DNA of 64,000 nt from VAZQ01 sp035293945 (GCA_035293945.1 DATGLV010000008.1:186001-250000); one strand, 5' to 3'; positions 17,403 to 26,577 are shown, counted from the stretch's first letter. The notes: generated by a model not told the origin, from the letters alone. Program-made: numbers and translations.

Positions 17403-17498
17403 GAGACGAACGAAAGACCGAACCAACAGAAGCTGCAGACGAACAAGGGCAGAGACGAACAAAAGACAGAGACGAACGAAAGACAGAGACGCACATAA
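17403..17498 (+). repeat. 17-base tandem repeats just before the peptidase-like gene
   Basis: The unit AGAGACGAACRAAAGAC occurs twice in full at 17451-17467 and 17468-17484. It continues as a diverged unit from 17485 into the start codon, with looser copies near 17403 and 17436. The stretch is purine-rich, unlike the surrounding DNA. It occupies the 5' leader of the following gene, where a ribosome site would be expected, and could affect its translation. Confidence 0.6.
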
Positions 17499-18896
17499 AT
17501 GACATTACGGCCGTGTAAACCGGCGGGGCGGATTTCGGAGGTGCTGGGGGCAGTCTCCTTCAGCAGTTCCCTCATTGTTGTGGCATCGGCGTTTGCTTTC
17601 CTGATGTTGTTTCCTGATCGACAGCCTGCGGCGTCGACCAAGCAAACGGCAACGGCGCAACGCGCCTCTCTGCGACCAGTGCTCTCGGGAGGAGGGCCGC
17701 CTGGCGGGCACGCCATGCCGGCCACGCCTGAAATATCTCAGCTTGATCCGGCCGAACCTTTATCGGCGCAGGAGGTTCCGTCCACCGACAGCGCACCGAT
17801 GCCGGGCGGCCATGAAGAGGAAAACGTCGCTTCCCATCTCGTTCCCGATGAAGCCCCGAGCCCTGATCCGAAGATGGACGAGGTCAATCAATATTTGTGG
17901 GGGGTCTACCAGCGGACAGCAACGAAGCGCGACATCGGCGGTGATTTCACCTGGAAGGATGTCGCCGCAGCCGCGCACCTCGGAATGACGCTCGGGGATT
18001 ATGTGATCGTGGGCATGGATCCGGATTTCCGCGAGCTCCTGTACCGAGCTGGCCTCGCCATGGATGCGGCCGGCTTGCACTGGACGATCCTGAGCGGGTT
18101 CCGTGACGATTATCGTCAGGAGCTTGCGACCGGATATAAGGCGCGGGTCGGCGATTCGCTGCACGGCGGCAGCTTGACGACCGGCGGATATGGGCACGGC
18201 TGCGCGGTGGATGTCTCTGACGCAGACGGCAAGTCAGTCCCGCTATGGAAGTGGGTCGACGCAAATACTGGCCAAATCAACCTGGAACGGCCCTTGCCGG
18301 GGATTGACCCGGCGCACGTTCAAGCGCGTGGACCTTGGCACGAGATCGCTGCAGCGCTGCGGCGCGACCGCCTCTCCAAGGAGATGCCCTCGGAGGACGT
18401 TCCGGCCGATACAGAGCTGGCCGACCTTTCAAGCGTCGCCCCCAGCGAAGACGACCTGAAGTGTATCGGCCTGCATCATCACCATGCGGAACCTCAGCTG
18501 GCGAGCGCGACGTCGGAACCGACCACCTTGGAGGCCGCGCGGGCACATACCGTCGAGAAGCTGTCGGCCAAGGTTGAGGTGAAGCCGGCCAAGGTGGAGG
18601 CCAAGCTGCCGGCGAGGGAAGAGGTCAAGTTGCCGGCCAAAGCGGAGCTAAAGTTGCCGTCCAAGTTGGAGGTGAAATTGCCGGCCAAAGCGGAGGTGAA
18701 GTTGCCGGCGAAGGAAGAGGCGAGATTGCCCGCCAGGGTAGAGAAGCCGCATCCGCGCGCGGGGACTCGGATCGCAGCGCGATCGCCGGCCGCCAACGCG
18801 AGCGAGGAGAAATTGCAGTCCCACGGCAAGGCCTCCGCCCGATCCATGCCGCGCCACGCCCTGCATAACCTTTCCCGTGCTTCCCGGGAAACCTGA
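17499..18896 (+). CDS. Membrane-anchored D-Ala-D-Ala carboxypeptidase/M15-like protein with C-terminal octapeptide repeats
   Basis: 465 residues. It has an N-terminal membrane anchor at about residues 20-40 and a low-complexity linker. A domain at about residues 125-290 contains LSGFRDDYRQ, DSLHGGS and GYGHGCAVDVSD, which resemble the zinc site of M15 (VanY-like) peptidases (SxHxxGxAxD). The C-terminal third is an unusual lysine/glutamate/proline repeat (consensus AKxEVKLP, about seven copies between 18577 and 18745), likely an extended wall-spanning or RNA/DNA-binding tail. The ATG at 17499 has no good ribosome site, and tandem repeats fill the leader. Catalytic activity is unproven because the second zinc His is not certain. 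Confidence 0.6.
   Translation: MTLRPCKPAGRISEVLGAVSFSSSLIVVASAFAFLMLFPDRQPAASTKQTATAQRASLRPVLSGGGPPGGHAMPATPEISQLDPAEPLSAQEVPSTDSAPMPGGHEEENVASHLVPDEAPSPDPKMDEVNQYLWGVYQRTATKRDIGGDFTWKDVAAAAHLGMTLGDYVIVGMDPDFRELLYRAGLAMDAAGLHWTILSGFRDDYRQELATGYKARVGDSLHGGSLTTGGYGHGCAVDVSDADGKSVPLWKWVDANTGQINLERPLPGIDPAHVQARGPWHEIAAALRRDRLSKEMPSEDVPADTELADLSSVAPSEDDLKCIGLHHHHAEPQLASATSEPTTLEAARAHTVEKLSAKVEVKPAKVEAKLPAREEVKLPAKAELKLPSKLEVKLPAKAEVKLPAKEEARLPARVEKPHPRAGTRIAARSPAANASEEKLQSHGKASARSMPRHALHNLSRASRET
18577..18745 (+). repeat. In-frame 24-base tandem repeat coding for AKxEVKLP units
   Basis: About seven 24-base units such as GCCAAAGCGGAGGTGAAGTTGCCG follow one another in the C-terminal part of the M15-like gene. 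Protein units include AKVEAKLP, AREEVKLP, AKAELKLP, SKLEVKLP, AKAEVKLP and AKEEARLP. Copy number in such arrays usually varies between strains. Confidence 0.75.
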
Positions 18897-19033
18897 CGCC
18901 GCGGGGCTGCGGGCGCGCCGCCGACCGCGCGCCGGCCGCCACGCGCCGCCACCTTGAATCCGATGCATGCGGCTGCCATTGACATCCGAACCGGATGTTT
19001 CGGCCAGCCGAGGCAGCGAGCGGGAGGCGGCAA

Positions 19034-20122
19034 GTGATCAAAGGACAGACGGTCGAGATCAGCGACCAGACCCCCTACCAGAGATGGATCGCCTCCCAAG
19101 GCATCCCGGTCATCCGCGATTTCTATATCGAGGATCTGCGCAAGGTCGTGCTCGCCCCCTGGGATTGGAAAGGCGGCAGCGGCGCCTATCTCAACCTGAT
19201 CGGAACCGGCGACTCCAACGACGCCTATATCGCCGAAATCCCGCCCGGCGGGAGCCTCAAAGCCCAACGGGTATTGTTCGAGGAGCAAATCTTCGTCATC
19301 GAGGGCAACGGCGCGAGCACGATCTGGAACGACGAGAACAAGAAGGTCACATTCGAATGGCAGGAGGGCAGCCTGTTCTCGCCGCCGATCAACGCCTTCC
19401 GGCAACATTTCAACGGCAGCGGCACGCGCCCGGCGCGGCTCTTGGCGGTCACCTCGGCTCCGCCGGTCATCAACATGTTCCGCAATCTCGACTTCATCCT
19501 CGCCAACAATTTCTCTTTCAGCGATCGGTTCAACGCGGAGCCGGACAGCTTTTCCGGCGAAGGGCTATCCTACAAGGTGAAGTCCGTCACCGTCTGGGAT
19601 ACCAACTTCGTGCCGAATGTGCGCACGATCCCGCTCCATCTGCGCAGCAATCGCGGCGCCGGCGGCAGCTTCCTGCAAATCGAGCTCGCCGAGAACGCCA
19701 TGACCGCGCACATTTCCGAGTTTCCGGTCGGCACCTACAAGAAGGCGCACCGGCACGGCGCCGGCGCCCACGTGGTCATCATCGGCGGTGAAGGCTATTC
19801 CTTGATGTGGCCGGAAGGCGAAAAGGTGCAGCGCTTCGACTGGCGCGACGGCAGCATCATTGTCCCGCCCGAGAGGTGGTTTCACCAGCATTTCAACACC
19901 GGAGCACAGCCGGCGCGCTATCTCGCGCTGCGCTGGGGCAGCCGCAAGCACGCCCGGCCGCTCGGGCAGAGCTATGGCACCGACGAAAGCGTCAAAGCGG
20001 GTGGCGATCAGATCGAATATGCGGACGAGGACCCGCAGATCCGCGCGCTGTTCGAAGCCGAGCTCGCCAAGCGCGGTGTTGCCTGCCACATGGGCGAGGT
20101 CATCGCCGCGGCAGGTTCGTGA
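19034..20122 (+). CDS. Bicupin protein, paralogue of the one upstream of eutA
   Basis: About 362 residues with two cupin halves. The C-terminal half carries the probable metal site: VGTYKKAHRHGAGAHVV near residue 235, followed by PPERWFHQHFNTG near 275. The N-terminal half has lost most His ligands (AQRVLFEEQIFVIEGNG). It matches the protein at 4656 over most of its length, including ADEDPQIRALFEAELAKRGV near the end. I chose the GTG at 19034 because GGGAGGCGG lies just before it; an upstream ATG at 18995 is also in frame. The reaction is unknown. The RraA-like gene lies convergently just downstream. Confidence 0.75.
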   Translation: MIKGQTVEISDQTPYQRWIASQGIPVIRDFYIEDLRKVVLAPWDWKGGSGAYLNLIGTGDSNDAYIAEIPPGGSLKAQRVLFEEQIFVIEGNGASTIWNDENKKVTFEWQEGSLFSPPINAFRQHFNGSGTRPARLLAVTSAPPVINMFRNLDFILANNFSFSDRFNAEPDSFSGEGLSYKVKSVTVWDTNFVPNVRTIPLHLRSNRGAGGSFLQIELAENAMTAHISEFPVGTYKKAHRHGAGAHVVIIGGEGYSLMWPEGEKVQRFDWRDGSIIVPPERWFHQHFNTGAQPARYLALRWGSRKHARPLGQSYGTDESVKAGGDQIEYADEDPQIRALFEAELAKRGVACHMGEVIAAAGS

Positions 20123-20135
20123 GCGGGCCCTGGAT

Positions 20136-20810
20136 TTACGGCTTGCGCTCGCCGTCGGCCAGCATCGCCTCATAGCCCATGGTTTCCATGACCTCGAAGA
20201 CGGAGCGGCCGGCGCGAATCGCGGCCGCCATAGCGGCTTCCCGCTCGGCCAGCACTTCCGCCTGCGCGAGCACTTCCATCTCCTTGCTCCGCGGCACGAA
20301 CACCACGCCGCTCGCGTCCGCGATAACGAGGTCGCCAGGGTGCACCTGCACGCCCGCAAACGCGATCTCTTCGTTGAACGACTGCTGCATGATCCGGCCG
20401 CGCGCCGTCACCTGCACCGCGGCCCGCCCGTAGACCGGGAAATTGAGCTCACGGCTCTCATCGAGATCGCGGCAGGCGCCGTCCACGATCACGCCGCGCA
20501 GTTGGCGGACCTGCGCCGCAAGGGACAACAGACCGCCCCAGGCCGCTACATCGATGCGCCCGCCGTTGTCGACCACGATCACGTCGCCCTCCTTGGCGGC
20601 CGCGATCGCGGAGGTGCAGAGATGTTGCTTCGGCCGCTCCAGCCCGGCCGGCTTGATCTTGACCGTGACACAGCGTCCGGCAATGCGCGGGCATGGCCAC
20701 AGGGGACCGACGCCAAGCACCGCCCCACGCAGATTCAATCGATCGAGCGCATCGGATACCGCGCAGGTGTCGAGTTTCTCCAGCCGCGCAACGGCTTCAT
20801 CCGCAATCAT
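20136..20810 (-). CDS. RraA-like / 4-hydroxy-4-methyl-2-oxoglutarate aldolase family protein
   Basis: 224 residues of the RraA / HMG-CHA aldolase fold: LDTCAVSDAL near the start, GDVIVVDNGGRIDVAAWGG near 75-95 and LRGVIVDGACRDLDE near 105-118. The last two form the metal and pyruvate site (G-G...R-D). In catabolic clusters such proteins cleave 4-hydroxy-4-methyl-2-oxoglutarate or 4-carboxy-4-hydroxy-2-oxoadipate to pyruvate. True RraA proteins, in contrast, regulate RNase E. The surrounding catabolic genes favour the aldolase role, but that is inference. It converges with the bicupin gene. Confidence 0.8.
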   Translation of the reverse strand: MIADEAVARLEKLDTCAVSDALDRLNLRGAVLGVGPLWPCPRIAGRCVTVKIKPAGLERPKQHLCTSAIAAAKEGDVIVVDNGGRIDVAAWGGLLSLAAQVRQLRGVIVDGACRDLDESRELNFPVYGRAAVQVTARGRIMQQSFNEEIAFAGVQVHPGDLVIADASGVVFVPRSKEMEVLAQAEVLAEREAAMAAAIRAGRSVFEVMETMGYEAMLADGERKP

Positions 20811-20919
20811 CTGGTCCCGTCTCCCCTTGTCGGCCCGCGAAGCTCATATCCTGCACTCCGGGCAGACTCGTGCTATGTTGATATCGGCAACATCATCAAG
20901 AGCCTAAGGGAGCGAAACG

Positions 20920-21330
20920 ATGAGAAAAACGGCTTTCGGCCTTGCCGCGATCGCCATGCTGATGGCGGGCCCGGCTTTTGCGCATCATTCGTTCGCGATG
21001 TTCGACCAATCCCAAGTGCTCTATCTGTCGGGCACCGTGAAGGAGTTCGAATTGGTCAATCCGCATGCGTGGCTGCAGCTGGTCGTCAGCGACGGCAAAG
21101 GCGAGGCGGCGACCTGGGCGTTCGAAGGCGGCTCGGTGGCGCAACTGCTCCGTCTCGGCTGGACCAAGGAAAATCTCAAAGCCGGCGACCAGGTCGAGGT
21201 CGGCTACCGTCCGATGAAGGACGGCTCGCGCGGCGGGCAGCTTATGAGCGTCAAGCAGTCCAACGGCCAGAGAGTCTGCTCCAATCGCGGCTGCGGCGAC
21301 GGCACCGGCGAGATCATCGGCCCGCAATAG
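20920..21330 (+). CDS. DUF6152 family secreted protein
   Basis: 136 residues: signal peptide (MRKTAFGLAAIAMLMAGPAFA), then AHHSFAMFD at the mature N-terminus and VKEFELVNPHAWLQL, the marks of DUF6152. A small OB-like beta domain follows. The function is unknown; members often sit near large secreted proteins like those at 22660 and 29379. The C-terminus has two Cys (VCSNRGCGD) that could form a disulfide. It is preceded by AAGGGAG, and a repeat-rich interval follows. Confidence 0.8.
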   Translation: MRKTAFGLAAIAMLMAGPAFAHHSFAMFDQSQVLYLSGTVKEFELVNPHAWLQLVVSDGKGEAATWAFEGGSVAQLLRLGWTKENLKAGDQVEVGYRPMKDGSRGGQLMSVKQSNGQRVCSNRGCGDGTGEIIGPQ

Positions 21331-21335
21331 CGCCG

Positions 21336-21460
21336 AACCCCGGTCGTCCCAGCGAAAGCGAAAACGGGGATCAGCCGCTTCGCAAAGTGCTCTTGATATT
21401 CTCGCTTTCAGTGTTTTCCGGAGTGGCTGGATTCCCCGCTTTCGTGGGAATGAGCGGGGA
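21336..21460. repeat. Dispersed short repeats after the DUF6152 gene
   Basis: GTCGTCCCAGCGAAAGC at about 21343 matches the motif at 49025 with one change. CTGGATTCCCCGCTTTCGTG at about 21428 matches, with a few changes, the reverse complement of 47791-47814. These are copies of alphaproteobacterial intergenic repeats, here arranged as imperfect inverted repeats between convergent genes. Confidence 0.6.
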
Positions 21461-21501
21461 ACCGATTTGGCGCCAGTTTGATGGCGGCCGCGTTCGCCGC
21501 C

Positions 21502-22032
21502 TCAATCGAAGCGTCCGTCAGGCGGAAAGCGAATAGTTTGATCGAAGCGGGACGGCGTCGTCATGTCCTTGTCGCCGCGGACCGGAAGCACCATCGCCTC
21601 GGCGATGTAGAGCCTGCCCTTGTGGTAGTAGAGCGACGAGCGCACGCGGCTTCCATCCTTGCGGTCGACCACCAGGGTGACGCCGAAAATCGACTTCTCG
21701 TCCTGATAGACGCGCGGGAAATCGGTGTAGATCACATTGCCGCGGCGCATCAGCTCGTAGCCCGCCTCGTTGAGGAAGCTCGCGCCCCTGTCGGCGTTGC
21801 CGCCGAGATCGACGACCGTCAGGCGATAGATGACATGATCGTCCTCGGCCGAATATGTTATCGCGGTAAGGCCTTTGGCCAGGATCGATTTGTAGGTCGA
21901 CTGCGCGGCCGTGGGCTTCGCCGGAAACTGGATCGCGACGCCTTCCCCCGGATAATTGTATTCTTCAAAACCGGCCGATGCGGGACCGGCGGCCAGAAAC
22001 AAGGCGACTGCAAGCAGCGCGAGATTGCGCAT
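21502..22032 (-). CDS. Secreted hypothetical protein
   Basis: 176 residues with a signal peptide (MRNLALLAVALFLAAGPASA) and a compact beta-rich mature domain (FEEYNYPGEGVAIQFPAKPT at the mature start). GGAGGAAATC directly before the ATG at 22032 fixes the start. The protein resembles exported hypothetical proteins common in Bradyrhizobium-type genomes, but I cannot name a family. It is convergent with the DUF6152 gene. Confidence 0.65.
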   Translation of the reverse strand: MRNLALLAVALFLAAGPASAGFEEYNYPGEGVAIQFPAKPTAAQSTYKSILAKGLTAITYSAEDDHVIYRLTVVDLGGNADRGASFLNEAGYELMRRGNVIYTDFPRVYQDEKSIFGVTLVVDRKDGSRVRSSLYYHKGRLYIAEAMVLPVRGDKDMTTPSRFDQTIRFPPDGRFD

Positions 22033-22333
22033 GATTTCCTCCAGGCTCGTCGCTTGAGAAGCCGAGCCTAGCACGAAGACGTGGCGGCCGGGGAGCGTGC
22101 CGTAGGGCATTGCTCGCGCTTCGGTCGGCCACGACCGATCCGGGCACTGGTCGACACGGTATGGCATTTATGCATCGGGTATCCGTGAGCGGACCGTGAC
22201 GTGATGCGGGCTCAGGATGCAAGGGCCCCGATCTGGCCATCGCCATTCCGCGCGATGCGGATGATACCTTTGCTGGAACCAACCATCGTGGCCGCAATTT
22301 GCATTCCGTGGGGCCAACCCCAGTGTCGAGGCC

Positions 22334-22552
22334 ATGCCAACATTGTTCCGATGGTTGCGGAACCTAGCGCTCCTGGCCACAGGCGTTTATCTGGCGATGC
22401 TTGCGCTCGCAAACCTCGTCCAGCCACAGCAGCGCGAAATGGTTGAGACCGTCCCGATTCAGCCCTTGCTGGCGAAGACAAAGGCGGAGCTGCAAAAGGT
22501 CCAGCCGCAACGCCTCTCAACTGCGTTCGAAAGCGAACCAAAGGTGCCCTAA
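22334..22552 (+). CDS. Small single-pass membrane protein (hypothetical)
   Basis: 72 residues: a basic N-terminus (MPTLFRWLRN), one transmembrane helix at about residues 9-29 (LALLATGVYLAMLALANLV), and a polar tail. Codon use matches neighbouring genes. Not recognised. It could be real because the topology is clean, but no strong ribosome site is visible. Confidence 0.45.
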   Translation: MPTLFRWLRNLALLATGVYLAMLALANLVQPQQREMVETVPIQPLLAKTKAELQKVQPQRLSTAFESEPKVP

Positions 22553-22659
22553 CCGCCCCTGCGGGCCACCTCCGGGACCGCGTTGAAGTCTCCGCCGAGG
22601 CCGGCGGATCGGCTGGCGCCCTCCTCGGAGAAACGCCCGCTCGCAAGGCAGGTACGGCC

Positions 22660-23526
22660 TTATTGCTGCTTTGATTTCGCGTTCTTGAAGTATCGCAAGT
22701 CCGGCGGCGGCTGGTTCTTCGCGGTCGGCATCAGCAAGCCGTCGGCGCTCAGATAATAGCTTTCGTTGCCGATCTTGACGTGGCTCTGCCCGTCCTCACA
22801 CACATAATCGGTCCAAATCGCGCGCGGGTCGCTATCGCGGCGATAGCTCTTGGTCACCGTCCAGGGCCGGGTCAGCGCATGGTCGATGACGGTGATCTCG
22901 TCGTGGAGGAGGTTGCGATCACTCCGGTCGAGTGAAAGCCGCTCGGTGATAATACTTTGATTGTCGGCGTGCAGCGGAATACCGCTCGCATCATAGACGC
23001 GCGGCCCTTTGAAACCGCGAGTCTCGATCAGAAGCGTATCGTAGCGGCCGCTGCCCTGCTCGTCGCGCCATTTGCCCATCGACAAGCCCCGGTAAGAGGG
23101 CTCGAATTCCGCCGGCCAGTCGCGTCCATCCGTAAAGATGCGGCGTACGGTGAATTGCGTGTCGCTGGTGAGCATGTAGGTGACGCCCGGCGTGATGACG
23201 ATCTCCATCGGCTGGAAGGCCATCATCATGGCCGGCATGCCCCAGGCGTTGCACCACCAGCCGGTGGTGGTTCCGAAGCCGCCGGACCGCTGATCCGCTT
23301 CGTTTGCGTCATAGACGGCCTGATATTCGGCAGTCAGCGGCGCTTGCTGGCCACGTCCGGGAGGTTTGCTGCCGTCGTAAGAAGGCTGGCCCGGAAACTT
23401 CTGCCCGGTCCGCGACCAGTGCCCCTTCCAGTCCGGATAGGGCGCGTCATCGAAAGCGCGCGCCGCAAAAGACCCGGCCAGGATGGCGGAGATGATGGCG
23501 GCCGCGACCAAATGCAGATGGCGCAT
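22660..23526 (-). CDS. Secreted hypothetical protein, paralogue of 29379
   Basis: 288 residues with a signal peptide (MRHLHLVAAAIISAILAGSFA, cleavage near residue 24). The mature protein shares a chain of motifs with the protein at 29379-30281: RRIFTDGRDWP, GKW or GRW followed by GxGRYD, TVIDHALTRPWTV, KIGNE, LSADG, and QPPPDLRYFK at the end. It is a conserved exported family of unknown function found in catabolic regions, often with DUF6152 proteins. The shared aromatic and charged residues suggest a common binding fold. Minus-strand gene with no close operon partner. Confidence 0.75.
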   Translation of the reverse strand: MRHLHLVAAAIISAILAGSFAARAFDDAPYPDWKGHWSRTGQKFPGQPSYDGSKPPGRGQQAPLTAEYQAVYDANEADQRSGGFGTTTGWWCNAWGMPAMMMAFQPMEIVITPGVTYMLTSDTQFTVRRIFTDGRDWPAEFEPSYRGLSMGKWRDEQGSGRYDTLLIETRGFKGPRVYDASGIPLHADNQSIITERLSLDRSDRNLLHDEITVIDHALTRPWTVTKSYRRDSDPRAIWTDYVCEDGQSHVKIGNESYYLSADGLLMPTAKNQPPPDLRYFKNAKSKQQ

Positions 23527-23807
23527 AATTGTGCTCCTCGTGGGCGGGCGCTCCGGCGCGGCGACATCAAGAAGAAAAACGTGTCCTGGTCGCGCGCTCT
23601 AAGGGGCTACCGCCAACTCTCCTCGCAAAAGGATAGAGCCGATCGGCAGGGAGCACTACCGAGCGGTCAAACGGTCTATAGGCCACTATTCCTGAGACTT
23701 CTGGCCCTCGGCTCCTGCCCATGGCTGGCGCGAAAGCGAGGCCGCAAAGATCCGGGGCCGAATATCAAATTTCAGGACGATCTAACGGCGGACGGTTGGC
23801 ACGCACG

Positions 23808-24551
23808 TCAGCCTGGGGAATGGCGAAACTCAAATCCGGGAGCGACCACGCTCGCGAGTGCGCCCAGCTTCCTCTTGCGATGAAGCAAGAAGAGAAGCCC
23901 GATCAGGCCGGTCAGCATCATCGCGCACGCGTCGGGAACCGGAGTGGTTGCTGAGACCGACGGACCGGGGACCTGAGTGGCTGCTGAAAGGGAATACGTC
24001 AGAGCTTCCGGTACGAAGATGCCGAATATCCGATTGTTGTCCAAATCAAATCCACCACTCGCCGTGGCACCTGTGGCCGTGTAGGAAAACGGCACCGTGA
24101 TGGAGATCGGAAGGGTTCCGCTATCGCTGACAATCGTGTTGTAGATGTACGTCCCGGGATTAAACGCCGCATAGTGATATTGTTGATCAAACCCCGCGGT
24201 GGTGATGAGGCCACGTACCTCCCCATCATAGCCGGGCGTTATGCTTACCGTGTGGCCATCGATCGTCAGAGAGGCCTTGAGCACCGGCGAGGTCGTTCCA
24301 AATTTCGCGCCCCCAGTGGCATCGTTGTCGAACCCCGGGCTGAAGCTGGCGCCAAGGCTCGTGTCGAACACATATTCGGCCTTATAGGAATCGCCGCTCA
24401 GAAAGCCAACGTGGCCGAAAGCACCGACAGCATCGAAACCAAGCGCCACTGTGCCCGTATAGGTCACATCCAGGATACTGGCCGACGCCGGGGCGACGGC
24501 ACAAAAGAGCGACAGCCCCGACAGCATCCCGGCAACGCCCAACGCGCGCAT
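23808..24551 (-). CDS. PEP-CTERM/VPDSG-like exported protein
   Basis: 247 residues: signal peptide (MRALGVAGMLSGLSLFCAVA, cleavage near ASAS at 24), a beta-rich Gly/Thr/Ser domain, and a C-terminal sorting-like segment. The segment has TPVPDACAM, a hydrophobic helix (TGLIGLLFLL) and HRKRK, as in PEP-CTERM proteins. It then runs about 19 residues further than usual. Proteins of this type are processed by exosortase and often linked to extracellular polysaccharide. No exosortase gene is in the window. Confidence 0.65.
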   Translation of the reverse strand: MRALGVAGMLSGLSLFCAVAPASASILDVTYTGTVALGFDAVGAFGHVGFLSGDSYKAEYVFDTSLGASFSPGFDNDATGGAKFGTTSPVLKASLTIDGHTVSITPGYDGEVRGLITTAGFDQQYHYAAFNPGTYIYNTIVSDSGTLPISITVPFSYTATGATASGGFDLDNNRIFGIFVPEALTYSLSAATQVPGPSVSATTPVPDACAMMLTGLIGLLFLLHRKRKLGALASVVAPGFEFRHSPG

Positions 24552-25047
24552 TTTCCAACCCTACAAATTCCGCCACAAATGGTTTCGGACTATGCCATGT
24601 CGGCAAGAACCATGGGGAAGCCGGTTCCTCGAATCGATGGCTATAGTTAACTGCCAAGCTCGAATTGTAGATTAATGCCCGCGGGCTCGTCCAGGGCGGT
24701 GCGAGCATGAGCGGGCGCGCGTAAGATCGGCGACATCTTTGGCACTGAAAGGAGCATGCTCTGCAAAGGTTCGATACCGCACTTTGCAATCGCAGCAGTT
24801 GTCGGGACGCTGCGGCTCAGCTGCGATATTCCACAAGGAAAATGCGGGTTTGGCCAGCCAAGAGGCCCGGAAACATCCTAAAAGTGGCAATCAAGCTGCC
24901 GGGGCTCTCTTTAGGGGAACCCCACGCGCAAATAGCCAAGCTTTGTGGTTTTCGCCCTGACTTTCAGTGTGAGCAGTGTGAGTGCTGCCGCTGCGGGAGC
25001 TCGGGATGGGCTATCGAAGCGTCGAGACCACGCCAACCCTGCAGGCG
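24552..25047. other. Intergenic region
   Basis: About 500 bases between the PEP-CTERM-like gene start and the end of emrB. The short ORFs here lack ribosome sites or recognisable motifs. I see no repeat or RNA gene. Confidence 0.4.
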
Positions 25048-26577
25048 TTAAAGCTCCACGGCAGCGTGGCTGTCTTGGTGCTTTGGCCGCGTGAACACGA
25101 TAAGCAGTGGAATCATGGCGAGGGTGGCAATCATCAAGAGCTTGTAATCATCGATATAGGCGATGATCTGCGCCTGTTGCGTGATCACGGCGTCGAGCGC
25201 CGCCCGTCCGGCCGCGGTGACTGGATTCCAGAACTGTGTAACGATGGGGTTGTCGAAGGCGCGGTTGACGGCGGTGACGTGCGAGGCGATTTCCGCATGG
25301 TTCGCCTGCGTGTTGGTCGTCAACAGTGCATTGACGACCGAAATACCGACGCTCGAGCCGATATTGCGCGACAGATTGTAGAGACCTGCACCTTCGGTGC
25401 GTTGCTCGTCGGACAGAGTCGCCAGGCTGACCGAGCTGAGCGGCACGAACAGAAAGCCCAAGCCCGCACCTTGCACCAGGCCGACCGTGACGATCTCGAG
25501 CTCCGACACGTCCGGCGTCCAGCCGGTCATGGCGTAGAAGGCCCAGGCGGTGAGGCCGAGCCCGATGGCCAAGAGGATTCGCACATCAGTTTTCCCAGTC
25601 AGCCGCCCGACTATCAGCATCGATGCCATGGTGCCGATGCCGCGCGGCCCCATCACGATGCCGGCGGTGACGACCGGGTAGTTCATGAGATCCTGCAGAT
25701 AGGGAGGCTGCAGCGCGAGCGAAGCGTAGTAAGTGAGGCCGACCACGGCGATGAAGAGGGTGCCGGCGGCGAAATTGCGGTCGCGGAACAGTGCCGGCTT
25801 GATGAATGGGTCGTTGGACGTGAAGGTATAGACGAGGAACACGTAGAGCGCCGCGCTCGCAACAATGGCCTCGATCCAAATCTCACCCGAGCTGAACCAA
25901 TCGTTCTGCTCGCCACGATCGAGCAGGATCTGAAAAGCGCCGATAGCGATGCTCAGCGCGCCAAAGCCGATCCAGTCGAGCTTCTGCTTGGCATTCTGCC
26001 GCGTCTCGGCAAGAAAGAAGCTCAAGCCGAGGAAGGCCAGAATGCCGACCGGCAGATTGATGTAAAAGACATAGCGCCAGCTGTAGTTCTCGGTCAGCCA
26101 GCCGCCCAGCACCGGTCCGAGGATCGGGCCGGCCATGACGCCGAGCCCGAACAGCGCCATAGCGAAGCCTTGACGCTCCCGCGGATAGGTGCCGATCAGG
26201 ACCGATTGCGACAGCGGCACCAGCGGCGCGCCGAACACGCCCTGGAGAATTCGGAACAGCACGATTTGGAAAATCGATTGCGCGATGCCGCACAGCATCG
26301 AAGCGACGGTGAAGCCGGCGACAGCGATGAGGAAGAGCCGCTTGGTCCCGAACCGGGCGGCCAGGAATCCGGTCGGCGGCGTCATGATCGCGGCAGCCGC
26401 AATGTAGGAGGTCAGCACCCAGGCAATCTGATCCTGACTGGCCGAGACGCTGCCCTGGATGTGCGGCAGGGCGACGTTGGCGATCGTGCTGTCGAGCGCC
26501 TGCATCAGCGTGGCCAGGATCACGCATCCCGTGATGGCACCACGATTGGTGACGGGCTCGGATGCTGCGGCCGCCAT
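25048..26577 (-). CDS. emrB: DHA2-family multidrug efflux MFS transporter (EmrB/QacA type)
   Basis: About 509 residues with 14 predicted membrane helices. Motifs include ALDSTIANVALPHIQGSV (helix 1, motif D1), GWLTENYSWRYVFYINLPVG (motif after helix 5) and PLSQSVLIGTYPRERQG. It exports drugs or other hydrophobic compounds with proton antiport, together with the EmrA adaptor and an outer-membrane channel encoded elsewhere. The ATG at 26577 shares a base with the emrA stop codon (TGATG), showing coupling. The operon order is marR-emrA-emrB. Confidence 0.92.
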   Translation of the reverse strand: MAAAASEPVTNRGAITGCVILATLMQALDSTIANVALPHIQGSVSASQDQIAWVLTSYIAAAAIMTPPTGFLAARFGTKRLFLIAVAGFTVASMLCGIAQSIFQIVLFRILQGVFGAPLVPLSQSVLIGTYPRERQGFAMALFGLGVMAGPILGPVLGGWLTENYSWRYVFYINLPVGILAFLGLSFFLAETRQNAKQKLDWIGFGALSIAIGAFQILLDRGEQNDWFSSGEIWIEAIVASAALYVFLVYTFTSNDPFIKPALFRDRNFAAGTLFIAVVGLTYYASLALQPPYLQDLMNYPVVTAGIVMGPRGIGTMASMLIVGRLTGKTDVRILLAIGLGLTAWAFYAMTGWTPDVSELEIVTVGLVQGAGLGFLFVPLSSVSLATLSDEQRTEGAGLYNLSRNIGSSVGISVVNALLTTNTQANHAEIASHVTAVNRAFDNPIVTQFWNPVTAAGRAALDAVITQQAQIIAYIDDYKLLMIATLAMIPLLIVFTRPKHQDSHAAVEL

